The notes under the pieces are model-generated. The model worked only from the letters and a program-made list of their open reading frames with translations, did not search any database and was not told where the DNA came from. The position numbers were made by a program, and so were the translations under genes. Shown here in pieces: positions 16,773 to 24,692 of a stretch of 64,000 nucleotides of DNA. The number at the start of each line of letters is the position of its first letter. Position 1 is the first letter of the stretch. Origin of the DNA: Actinomycetes bacterium (GTDB lineage: Bacteria; Actinomycetota; Acidimicrobiia; Acidimicrobiales; Acidimicrobilacustridaceae); assembly GCA_029782025.1 (NCBI GenBank), contig JAKOVR010000203.1, positions 1-64,000 on the forward strand. The letters run 5' to 3'.

Positions 16773-17954
16773 TCAGGCCAGCGGTCGGGCCAGCGCGGCG
16801 GCGTTGGCGTACATGACCTTGTCGATGTCGTCGGCGCTGTAGCCGGCGGCGGTGAGGTCCTCGACGTAGGACAGGGGGTCGGAGAGGCCCTCGGCGTGGG
16901 GGTAGTCGCTGCCGAAGACGATGCGGTCGATGCCGATCATCGACTTCAGGCCCTCCAGGTCGTCCTCGTAGAACGGCGCCACCCACACGTGACGGCGGAA
17001 GGTGTCGCGCGGGTCCTCGGGGAACATCGGCCCCCGCATCTGCCAGACCTTCTTGAGCTTGCCCATGAGAGGGTGCACCCAGTCGGCCCCGTTCTCGATG
17101 GTGGCGAGGCGAAGTCGGGGGAAGCGGTGGAACACGCCGTCGGCGATGAAGGAGGCCACCGTGTCGCTGATCGGCGACATGGTGAGGAGCTGGAACAGCG
17201 CCGGGATGCGGAAGGCCTGGAACTCGGGGTTCACGCCCCACTGCTCGAGCATGAAGCCGTAGCCGGCGTCGCCGGCGTGGAAGGCCACCGTGATCCCGGC
17301 CTCGTTCACCCGGGCCCAGAAGGGATCGTGGCTGGGGTGCCCGAAGGAGCGGTTGCCGTTGGGGTCGCTGATGGGGCCGGGCCGCATGTTGATGGCCCGG
17401 GCGCCGTGGGCGAGCACGAACTCGAGCTCCTCGACGGCCCAGTCGACGTCGGCCAGGGTGAGGTGCGGGGTGGCGAAGATGCGGCCCTGGTAGTCGTAGG
17501 TCCAGTCGTCGAGGAGCCACCGGTTGAAGGCCCGGAAGGCGGTGAGCATCGCCGGGCGGTCGTGGGCCAGGGCGCTCTCCATGCCCACGCCGAGGGTGGG
17601 GAAGAGGAACGTGCCGTCGAGGCCCTGCTCGTCCATCACGGCGAGGCGGGCGGCCGGGTCGCGGTAGGCGGGGCTGATGGGGTCGAGCTCACCGAAGGCC
17701 GAGTGCAGGTTCGAGATGGAGGTCTTGCCCCGGAAGTAGTCGATGAGGGCGCCGGGCTTGGCGCAGGGGTCGAAGGTGGGGTTCGGGATGAAGCGGTTGA
17801 TCTTGCCCCCCACCAACAGGCGCTTCTTGCCGTCGATCTCGGCCCACCGCATGCACCGGTTGCGCATCTTCGGCTCGACGTGGCGGATGAACGCGTCCTC
17901 GGCCTCGTAGTAGTGGTTGTCGGCGTCGAAGGCACGGCTCGGTCGGGTGCTCAT
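16773..17954 (-). CDS. amidohydrolase-family (TIM-barrel) metal hydrolase, paralogue 1
   Basis: The 393-residue protein starts with the metal-binding DADNHYYE motif. It has AFHAGDAGYG in mid-barrel and the C-terminal IVFGSDYPHAEG with the catalytic Asp, as in ACMSD-like/amidohydrolase_2 proteins, which hydrolyse or decarboxylate cyclic or aromatic acids. It is clearly related along its length to the gene at 36166-37350 (same DADNHYYEA, RPAYRD, FRAFNRWL and NEAGIT blocks). It stands alone, with its 5' end facing the SnoaL-like gene. Confidence 0.85.
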   Translation of the reverse strand: MSTRPSRAFDADNHYYEAEDAFIRHVEPKMRNRCMRWAEIDGKKRLLVGGKINRFIPNPTFDPCAKPGALIDYFRGKTSISNLHSAFGELDPISPAYRDPAARLAVMDEQGLDGTFLFPTLGVGMESALAHDRPAMLTAFRAFNRWLLDDWTYDYQGRIFATPHLTLADVDWAVEELEFVLAHGARAINMRPGPISDPNGNRSFGHPSHDPFWARVNEAGITVAFHAGDAGYGFMLEQWGVNPEFQAFRIPALFQLLTMSPISDTVASFIADGVFHRFPRLRLATIENGADWVHPLMGKLKKVWQMRGPMFPEDPRDTFRRHVWVAPFYEDDLEGLKSMIGIDRIVFGSDYPHAEGLSDPLSYVEDLTAAGYSADDIDKVMYANAAALARPLA

Positions 17955-18004
17955 GGCGGCATGGTACGACGCGAGCCGCCCCCCGTCCCGGGGTACGGTC
18001 GGGC

Positions 18005-18460
18005 ATGGCCCGCTTCCCCCGTGACGAGATCGCCGCCGCCTTCGCCGACTACATGGCCCGGGCCGAGGAAGCCGGGCGCACCGGCGACTGGGCGCGGTGG
18101 TCCGAGCAGTTCACCGAGGACGCCGTGTACGTGGAGCACCACTACGGCGAGTTCCGTGGGCGCGAGGCCATCCGGGCGTGGATCACCGAGACCATGAGCA
18201 CCCCGCCGGGGTCGTGGATGCCCGAGTTCCCGGTGGAGTGGTGGGTGATCGACGAGGAGCGGGACCGGGTGATCTGCTGGGTGTGGAACCGGATGGAGGA
18301 CCCGGGCGACGGGAGCATCCACCAGGAGGGCAACGTCACGCTCCTCGACTACGCCGGCAACGGCCTCTGGTCGCGGGAGGAGGACGTCTACAACCCGGCC
18401 CGGTTCGGTGAGATGCTCGGTCGCTGGCAGGCCGCCCGGGACGCGAGCCGCGGACGGTGA
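18005..18460 (+). CDS. SnoaL-like (NTF2-fold) protein
   Basis: The 151-residue protein has the cone-shaped NTF2/SnoaL layout: a helical start (AFADYMARAEEAGRTGDWARW), FTEDAVYVEHHYGEFRGREAI, and later strands WWVIDEERDRVICWVWNRM. Members are polyketide cyclases, isomerases or limonene-epoxide-hydrolase-like enzymes. No catalytic residues can be assigned. The next gene starts within its stop codon (GTGA), so the two are coupled. Confidence 0.75.
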   Translation: MARFPRDEIAAAFADYMARAEEAGRTGDWARWSEQFTEDAVYVEHHYGEFRGREAIRAWITETMSTPPGSWMPEFPVEWWVIDEERDRVICWVWNRMEDPGDGSIHQEGNVTLLDYAGNGLWSREEDVYNPARFGEMLGRWQAARDASRGR

Positions 18461-19377
18461 CGCCCGTCCGGCCGCGACCGGCCCGGTCCCGCGGCTCGGC
18501 CCGGCTCGTCGCCGCCCTGGTCGTCGCGGCGCTGGTGGCGGCCGGCTCGGCGTGCCGGCAGCCCACCGACCGGTTCGTGCGGCTCGACGGGAACCCCGAG
18601 CCGGTCACCGGGGACGACGTGCGGTGGGCCCGCGCCCCGACGGCCACAACCCGCCAGGTGCTGGTGGGCCTGGTGCGGGCGGCCACGCCCCCCGCTGCCG
18701 GACGGGAGTTGCTGGTGCTGATCCCCGGCTCCGACGGGCTCAGCACCACCTACGTCGACGTCGCCCGGGAGCTGGCGACCAAGGGCCTCGATGTGGCCTT
18801 CGGGTGCTGGTTCGACGCCGGCGAGCGCTCGGGACCCGACGACCCTGCCATCGCCTGCCCCGACGGGCCCGAGTTCGTGGGCGTGCAGAACGACGCCGTC
18901 ACTGCGGTGGACGCCATCGTCGAGACGGCCCGCCGCCTCGACGAGGACCCGCGCATCCCGGTCGCCGTCTACGGCTACAGCCGGGGCGGCGGCGTCGTGG
19001 CGCTCCGGGCCGTCCAAGGGGCCAAGGAGCCCTGGATCGACGTGTCCGGGCTGGTCGAGCCCAGCTCCTCGCTCGGCATCAAGGCCGGCGAGGTCGACGT
19101 GGTGGCCCAGATCAAGGACAAGACGCCTCCTGCGCTCCTGCTGCACGGCGACACCGACGGGGCGGTCGACGTGGGGCAGACCCGCCGCCTCGCCGCCGCC
19201 CTCCGGAAGGTGGGCACCGACGTCACCGCGCACGAGTACAAGGGGGCGGGGCACGGCCTGATGATGGTGCCGGACATCCGGGCCGACATCGAGCGCCGCG
19301 TCGTCGCCTTCGTGCACGCCCGGCTCCACCCGACCCGCGGTCCGGCGACGACCCGCGGTCCGGCGACGACCCGCTGA
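18457..19377 (+). CDS. exported alpha/beta hydrolase (dienelactone-hydrolase-like)
   Basis: The 306-residue protein has an N-terminal hydrophobic signal (about residues 16-32) followed by Cys33, a possible but weak lipobox (GSAC). The hydrolase triad is visible: nucleophile in GYSRGG, Asp in HGDTDGAV, His in GAGHGL. It likely acts on an ester or peptide outside the membrane. The last 14 codons contain a tandem duplication of an 18-bp unit (TRGPAT twice). The GTG start overlaps the SnoaL-like stop by 4 nt. Confidence 0.75.
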   Translation: MTPVRPRPARSRGSARLVAALVVAALVAAGSACRQPTDRFVRLDGNPEPVTGDDVRWARAPTATTRQVLVGLVRAATPPAAGRELLVLIPGSDGLSTTYVDVARELATKGLDVAFGCWFDAGERSGPDDPAIACPDGPEFVGVQNDAVTAVDAIVETARRLDEDPRIPVAVYGYSRGGGVVALRAVQGAKEPWIDVSGLVEPSSSLGIKAGEVDVVAQIKDKTPPALLLHGDTDGAVDVGQTRRLAAALRKVGTDVTAHEYKGAGHGLMMVPDIRADIERRVVAFVHARLHPTRGPATTRGPATTR

Positions 19378-19412
19378 TCCCGCCCCGGACCTCGCCGCGG
19401 CGGGGGAGGGCG

Positions 19413-19784
19413 TCACCCGTGCCGCAGCACGGCCAGCACGGCGCCGGCCTGGCCGAGGACGAGCATGGCGCCGAGGGCGGAGAGGCCCGGTCGGGGCCGC
19501 CGGGTGAGGAACAGGGCCACGCCGGTCGGGCCGAGGAGAGCGGCGGCGGCGAAGGCGACGGTGATCACCCGGTCGACGGTGGCCGCCCGCGACGTCGCCA
19601 CGGCCAGCAGGGCGAACAGGGCGCCGAACCAGGCGCCGGTGGCGGCGACCCCCAGCCGCAGCGCCGGCTCGGGGCGGCGCAGGCGGGCCGGCGTGCGGCG
19701 GTAGACGGCGACGACGGTGCGGACCTGACGGGGCGCGGCGACCACCCGATCGGTGAGGGACGGTCGCTCGGCGACGAGGGGCAT
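19413..19784 (-). CDS. small three-helix membrane protein
   Basis: The 123-residue protein has a basic N-terminus (RQVRTVVAVYRRTPARLRR) and three hydrophobic segments (about 42-62, 70-90 and 99-118). The ATG at 19784 has GAGG 9 nt upstream. I do not recognise a family. It follows the thiolase-like gene on the same strand after 71 bp and could share its transcript. Confidence 0.6.
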   Translation of the reverse strand: MPLVAERPSLTDRVVAAPRQVRTVVAVYRRTPARLRRPEPALRLGVAATGAWFGALFALLAVATSRAATVDRVITVAFAAAALLGPTGVALFLTRRPRPGLSALGAMLVLGQAGAVLAVLRHG

Positions 19785-19855
19785 GGCGGGACCTCGGTGG
19801 CTTGGTGCGCCGCCCCGGGGCCCCACGCGTCGGACGGGCCGATCGTAGTGCGGGA

Positions 19856-21394
19856 TCAGCCGAGGACGAGCCGGGCCGGGTCGTCCGGCGCCGTGGCCAC
19901 CGCCGCCCCGATCCAGTCGCCCTCGAGCATGGCCGCCACTGCGGCGGGATCGTCGGTGGTGGCGATCGTGCGGGTGTCGGACGGCGTGTCGAGCACGGCG
20001 ACGGCGCGCTGGGGCTCGCCGCCAGCGTGGACCACGGTCCAGGAGGCGACGGTGGCCGGGCCGTTGTGGTCGGCGTCGATGACGCGGGCGCCCTCGGCGG
20101 CGTCGATCAGGTCGGCGACCTCGGTCGAGACGTCGTCGTGGGCGAAGGGCCCGCCGGCGCCCGTGGTCGGGGCCGGCGGAGGCGAGGCCGACCAGAGCGA
20201 GAACCCTTGCTTCACCAGGAACCCGCTGACCGAGCTCGACAGCCCGACGGCGCCGGGATCGCGCCGCAGCGCCGGCACCATCGTGGCCAGCGCGTGGAGC
20301 ACGTAGCTGTTGAGGGGGCCGCCGAAGAAGGCCATCCCGCCGGTGACGGTCAGGCCGCGGGGATCGTCGAGAGCGAGGCCGAGGGCGGCGGCGTACACCT
20401 CCACCGCGGCGGGGAAGCAGCTGTAGAGGTCGATGACGGCGACGTCGTCGATCCCGAGGCCGGCGAGGGCCAGGACCCGCCGTCCGGCCCGTTCGGCGCC
20501 GGGGGCGAGGTGCAGGTCGCCGCGCGCGACCACCGGGAGGGCGTGGTTGCTCGCGGTCGCGGCCCAGGGGAACACCCATCGGTCCCGCGGCACACCGTGG
20601 CGTTCGGCCTCGGCCGCCGAGCACAGCACGAGGGCCACGGCCTGGTCGACGTTCCACTGCGAGCAGCAGCGCTTCGTGTAGGGCGTGGCGATCATCCGGT
20701 TGCCGGGCGCCCGCGGGTCGACGATGGCATCGGCGACGGGACCGCTCCGGTCCCACGCCTCGGGGACCCCGGCGGCGACCTCGGCGAAGCGGGCCCACAG
20801 GTCGCCGACGGCCAGGCGGTGCTCGGCCGGTGTCCGGCCGGCGGCGTGGCCGATGGCCTGCTCGATGAGGGCGTAGGAGGTGGGGGGATCGACGGCGTAG
20901 CGCAGGATCTCCACGTCGTCGACGCCGAGGGACGGGGCGGCCCAGACCCGATCGGCGGTGGTGCCCTCGGGCTGCGCGGTCTCGGGCTGGTCGAGACCGG
21001 CGATCCTGGCCTGTTGGGCCCGGTACCTGGCCTCGCCCCCGGCGACGAGGGCGACGCCGACCTCCCCGGCGGCGATGCGGGCACAGGCGTCGGTGAGCAC
21101 GTCCTGCTGGAGGACGCCGAGCTCGGCCAACGTGGTGCGGGCGTCGGCGGCGCCGAGGCGGGCGGCGAGCAGCCGGCCGGGGTCGGGGTAGGACCACATG
21201 CCCTGCGGGACGGCGACGTGGGTGGCGTCGGCCAGCAGGGCGGCGGACGCGCCGGCGTCGGCGACGGCCCGGTGGGCGGCCTCGACCATCAGCTCGAGGG
21301 CGTCGACCCCGGCGGCCGGCCCGCCGAGCTCGTCGATCCGCTGGGTGACCTGACCGGCGCCGACGAGGACGGGGGTGCGAGGGTCGAGGCTCAC
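19856..21394 (-). CDS. acetyl-CoA acetyltransferase-like (SCP-x/thiolase) protein
   Basis: The 512-residue protein has the thiolase-superfamily start DPRTPVLVGAGQVTQR, a ALELMVEAAHRAVADAG helix, VALVAGGEA, PYTKRCCSQWNVDQA, IDLYSCFPAAV and TGGMAFFGGPLNSYVLHA. This is the pattern of actinobacterial SCP-x-like thiolases, which lack some canonical Cys/His residues and often act in beta-oxidation of sterols or branched chains. The GTG at 21394 precedes the conserved start. It is divergent from kup. Confidence 0.78.
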   Translation of the reverse strand: MSLDPRTPVLVGAGQVTQRIDELGGPAAGVDALELMVEAAHRAVADAGASAALLADATHVAVPQGMWSYPDPGRLLAARLGAADARTTLAELGVLQQDVLTDACARIAAGEVGVALVAGGEARYRAQQARIAGLDQPETAQPEGTTADRVWAAPSLGVDDVEILRYAVDPPTSYALIEQAIGHAAGRTPAEHRLAVGDLWARFAEVAAGVPEAWDRSGPVADAIVDPRAPGNRMIATPYTKRCCSQWNVDQAVALVLCSAAEAERHGVPRDRWVFPWAATASNHALPVVARGDLHLAPGAERAGRRVLALAGLGIDDVAVIDLYSCFPAAVEVYAAALGLALDDPRGLTVTGGMAFFGGPLNSYVLHALATMVPALRRDPGAVGLSSSVSGFLVKQGFSLWSASPPPAPTTGAGGPFAHDDVSTEVADLIDAAEGARVIDADHNGPATVASWTVVHAGGEPQRAVAVLDTPSDTRTIATTDDPAAVAAMLEGDWIGAAVATAPDDPARLVLG

Positions 21395-23546
21395 CGGCGC
21401 GACCCTACCGGCCCGCGAGACTGGGGCCATCGACGACGAGACCCCGCTCGACCCGCCGACGCCGGCCCCCGACCCGGGGGCTGGGCCCGCGTCCGCTGCT
21501 GGGGGAGCCGATGGGGCTCGGGCCCGTCGGCGTCGTGGCCGGCGCCGTCCCGAGCCGCTGTCGCCCACCGGTGTGGTGGAGCTCATCCGTCCCGGGCACG
21601 AGGCCAGCGACCGGGTGGAGGAGCTCCGGCGGGAGCGGCGAGCCCCGCTCGCCCTGCTCGGGCTCGGTGCGCTGGGCGTCGTCTTCGGCGACATCGGGAC
21701 GTCGCCGCTCTACGCCATCCACAGCCTGGTCTACGGCTCGGGCGTGCTCGACCCGCGGTCCGACGACGACGTGCTCGGCGCCATCTCGCTCGTCGTGTGG
21801 ATCCTCGTCGTCGTCGTGGCGCTCAAGTACCTGGTGCTCGTGCTGCGGGCCGACTACGAGGGGGAGGGAGGCGTGTTCGCGTTGTACGCGCTGCTGCGCC
21901 CGCACCGGACCCGCCTCGTGCTGATCGCGCTCCCCCTCCTGCTCCTGGCCGCCGGGCTGCTGCTCGGCGACGGGCTGATCACGCCGGCGATCTCGGTGCT
22001 GGCCGCGGTCGAGGGCCTCGAAGCGCTGGCGCCGTCGCTGTCGTCCTGGGTCGTCCCGATCGTCGTCGCGCTGCTCTTCGTCGTGTTCTTCGTGCAGAGC
22101 AGGGGCACGGCCCGCATCGGGTCGTTCTTCGGTCCCGTGATGCTGGTGTGGTTCGTCGCCATCGCCGTCTTCGGGCTGCGGGCGATCGTCGCCCATCCCG
22201 GCATCCTCGCCGCCGTGAACCCGCTCCATGCCGTTCGGGTGATCGGCCGGACCTCGATCCCCGACCTGGCCCGCATCCTCGGGGCGGCCATCCTCGTGGC
22301 CACGGGCGCCGAAGCGATGTTCGCCGATCTCGGCCACTTCGGCCGCCGCCCGATCCGGGTGGCGTGGACCCTCGTCGTCTTCCCGGCGCTGCTGCTCAAC
22401 TACCTCGGGCAGGGCGCCCATGTGCTCGGTGGTGAACCCGTCGAGGGGGTCAGCCTGTTCTTCGCCACCGTGCCCTCACCGCTTCTGGCGCCGATGATCG
22501 TGCTGGCCACCGCCGCCACGGTGATCGCCTCGCAGGCCCTGATCTCCGGCGCGTTCTCCCTCGTCTCCCAGGGCATGGCCCTCGAGCTGTTCCCTCGGGT
22601 GCAGGTGGTGCACACCCATCACGAGCACCGGGGGCAGATCTATCTGCCCGCCGTGAACTGGATGCTCTTCGTCGGCAGCACGATGCTGGTCTTGGCCTTC
22701 CGGTCGAGCGAGGCGCTGGCCGGCGCCTACGGGGCGGCGGTCGCCGGCGTCATGCTCTGCACCACCCTCGGCGTCGGCCTGGTGGCGCGGCACCGGTGGC
22801 GTTGGGCCCCGGCGATCGCCACGGCGGTCGCCCTGCCCTTCCTGCTGGTCGACCTGTGCTTCGTGATGAGCGCGTTCGACAAGCTCCTCGACGGCGCCTG
22901 GGTGCCGATCGGCATGGGCTCGGTGCTCGCCGTCACCATGCTCACGTGGCAGTGGGGTCGCAACCAGGTCCGCACGTCGATGCTGCGCCACTCCACCCTC
23001 ACCGTGCGCGACCTGCTCGAGGTGAAGCGGAGGGGCGAGCACCACTTCCCCAAGTCGATGATCCTGCTCTCGAACCACCACGTGCGTCGCCTGTCCGATC
23101 CCGCCCCGCCGATCGCCGAGCTGTTCCTCCGCCGGTTCCGGGAGCTCCCCAAGCACGTGATCCTCCTCACCATCCGCCAGACCAACCGGCCCTACGTGCG
23201 GGGCAAGGAGCGGTACGAGATCGAGATCTTCGAGAACGACCCCGACCAGGACGTCTCGTTCCTCTCGGTGGAGGCCAGCTTCGGGTTCATGGAGGAGCCC
23301 GATGTCGAGGCGGTGATCGCCGACCTGGCCGCCGACGAGTCGCTCACCCCCGGCCAGGACCTCAGCGACTGGATCATCCACGCCACCAAGGAGCGGGTGG
23401 TGATCGGGGAGGGCGCCGGGGCGTGGTCCCGGCTGCGCTTCGAGCTGTTCCGTCTCCTGGCCCGCAACGCCGAGCCGAGCTGGACCTACTTCGGTCTCGG
23501 CGACGACACCCGCCTCACCGTCGAGTACGTCCCCGTCCAGCTCTGA
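21375..23546 (+). CDS. kup: Kup potassium transporter
   Basis: This K+ uptake protein has about 12 transmembrane helices: GVVFGDIGTSPLYA in the first helix, LKYLVLVLRADYEGEGGVFALYAL, GDGLITPAISVL and NYLGQGA are all Kup signatures. A roughly 160-residue cytoplasmic tail follows (to 23546). The start is uncertain. GTG 21375 has GAGGA 5 nt upstream but overlaps the divergent thiolase by 20 bp and gives an 80-residue Pro/Arg-rich N-terminus (723 aa total). GTG 21573 would give 657 aa, closer to the family length. Family members use K+/H+ symport. Confidence 0.92.
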   Translation: MRGSRLTGATLPARETGAIDDETPLDPPTPAPDPGAGPASAAGGADGARARRRRGRRRPEPLSPTGVVELIRPGHEASDRVEELRRERRAPLALLGLGALGVVFGDIGTSPLYAIHSLVYGSGVLDPRSDDDVLGAISLVVWILVVVVALKYLVLVLRADYEGEGGVFALYALLRPHRTRLVLIALPLLLLAAGLLLGDGLITPAISVLAAVEGLEALAPSLSSWVVPIVVALLFVVFFVQSRGTARIGSFFGPVMLVWFVAIAVFGLRAIVAHPGILAAVNPLHAVRVIGRTSIPDLARILGAAILVATGAEAMFADLGHFGRRPIRVAWTLVVFPALLLNYLGQGAHVLGGEPVEGVSLFFATVPSPLLAPMIVLATAATVIASQALISGAFSLVSQGMALELFPRVQVVHTHHEHRGQIYLPAVNWMLFVGSTMLVLAFRSSEALAGAYGAAVAGVMLCTTLGVGLVARHRWRWAPAIATAVALPFLLVDLCFVMSAFDKLLDGAWVPIGMGSVLAVTMLTWQWGRNQVRTSMLRHSTLTVRDLLEVKRRGEHHFPKSMILLSNHHVRRLSDPAPPIAELFLRRFRELPKHVILLTIRQTNRPYVRGKERYEIEIFENDPDQDVSFLSVEASFGFMEEPDVEAVIADLAADESLTPGQDLSDWIIHATKERVVIGEGAGAWSRLRFELFRLLARNAEPSWTYFGLGDDTRLTVEYVPVQL

Positions 23547-23548
23547 TC

Positions 23549-23595
23549 CCTTGGGTGCGTAAGGGCGCGCATAGCGCACCCTTACGCACCCAAGG
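23549..23595. terminator. 22-bp hairpin between convergent genes
   Basis: Arms 23549-23570 and 23574-23595 pair over 22 bp with one C-A mismatch and an ATA loop. It lies 3 bp after the kup stop and 5 bp before the stop of the convergent copper-type protein gene. It probably ends transcription from both sides, but it has no T-tract, so Rho-independent termination of the classical kind is not certain. It could also be a dispersed REP-like palindrome. Confidence 0.65.
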
Positions 23596-23599
23596 ATGA

Positions 23600-24235
23600 T
23601 CAGCCGTCCGAGCCGTGGACCTCGTGGCGGGCCCGCCAGGCCAGGCCGGCGACGACGGCGAGGGCGATCACGGCGCCGACGATCAGAAGGGGGAGGAGCG
23701 AGGTGCCCGAGGCGGGGTCGGCGGGGGGTGGCGGGGACGGGACGGTGGTCGTTGGGCCGGCGGTCGGGGCCGGCGCCGAAGTGGCGGGCCCGGCGGTGGT
23801 GGGGGCCACGGCCGACGAGGGTGGGGCGCTGCCTGTGGTCGTCCCGGCGCCCGCGCCCACGGCCACGGTGGCCTCGGCGGAGGCGGCGGGGTCCTTGGAC
23901 ACGATGGCGATCTTCCACGCGCCGTCGGCCGGCACCGTGACGGTGCCGGTGTAGCGGGCGCTCTCGGCGTTGGCGGCGGTGAGGGTGACGGGCCCGGCCG
24001 TGGCGCCGGCCGGCCCGGTGAGGGTGGCGGTGACCGTGGCGCCGGTGACCAGGTCGCTGTCGTTGGCGAACGTGAGGCCGACCTCGATCGTGACCGTGCG
24101 CCCGTTGGCCTCGGCCTTGGTGATCTTCATGTCGGCCTTGGTGCCGTGGGCGCCGGCCGTCCGGACCCCCGCCGTCAGGCAGAGGCCGGTGACGCCGACC
24201 AGCAGAAGCACGGCGCGCACGAATCGGTCGATCAC
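23600..24235 (-). CDS. exported CopC/YtkA-like protein with C-terminal membrane anchor
   Basis: The 211-residue protein has a signal peptide (residues 8-29, ending TAGA) so that His30 would be the mature N-terminus (HGTKADM), as in copper-binding CopC-like proteins. An Ig-like domain (about 35-125) follows, then a Thr/Pro/Ala-rich linker and a C-terminal membrane helix (about 180-202). A role in metal handling at the cell surface is inference. The GTG start overlaps the upstream small gene by GTGA. Confidence 0.65.
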   Translation of the reverse strand: MIDRFVRAVLLLVGVTGLCLTAGVRTAGAHGTKADMKITKAEANGRTVTIEVGLTFANDSDLVTGATVTATLTGPAGATAGPVTLTAANAESARYTGTVTVPADGAWKIAIVSKDPAASAEATVAVGAGAGTTTGSAPPSSAVAPTTAGPATSAPAPTAGPTTTVPSPPPPADPASGTSLLPLLIVGAVIALAVVAGLAWRARHEVHGSDG

Positions 24236-24651
24236 GGGCGGGAGCGTACCCCCGTGGCCCTTCCGGCGGCATACGCCACCACACCGGCGGCGGCGGCGAT
24301 CGTGGCCACTCGACCCCGGTTCGGACGGGCGCCTGACGACCGGGGGACGGCGGCCGGGCCGGTCGCCGCGGGAGTGGCAGCGCCGACCGAGGTCGGTGCC
24401 CCTGCCGGCGCCACCGCTGGTCGCGCCGAAGCTGCACGCGTCGCCCGTGGTCGCGTCGGCGTTGGTCGCGCCGCCGAGGCCACCGGCCCGGCATCGGCGT
24501 CGTCCTCATCGGTCGCGGCCGGGGTCGGCTCGCGCCGGGCCCAGCCGAGCCACATCATGAGCAGCAGCAGGATGGCCCGGATGCCCCACTCGCCCACGGT
24601 CAGCTCCGGCCCGTCACCGAGGTCGAGGGTGTCCGCGACGGTGGGCTCCAT
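24232..24651 (-). CDS. small low-complexity membrane protein
   Basis: The 139-residue protein has one hydrophobic segment (ILLLLMMWLGWA, about residues 26-38), a long Ala/Pro/Arg/Thr-rich stretch and a weak second hydrophobic stretch near the C-terminus. I do not recognise a family. Its GTGA overlap with the CopC-like gene supports it being real and cotranscribed. Confidence 0.5.
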   Translation of the reverse strand: MEPTVADTLDLGDGPELTVGEWGIRAILLLLMMWLGWARREPTPAATDEDDADAGPVASAARPTPTRPRATRAASARPAVAPAGAPTSVGAATPAATGPAAVPRSSGARPNRGRVATIAAAAGVVAYAAGRATGVRSRP

Positions 24652-24692
24652 GGCCGGGATCGTAGCGACACCGCCGCGCTAGGTTGCCGCCC

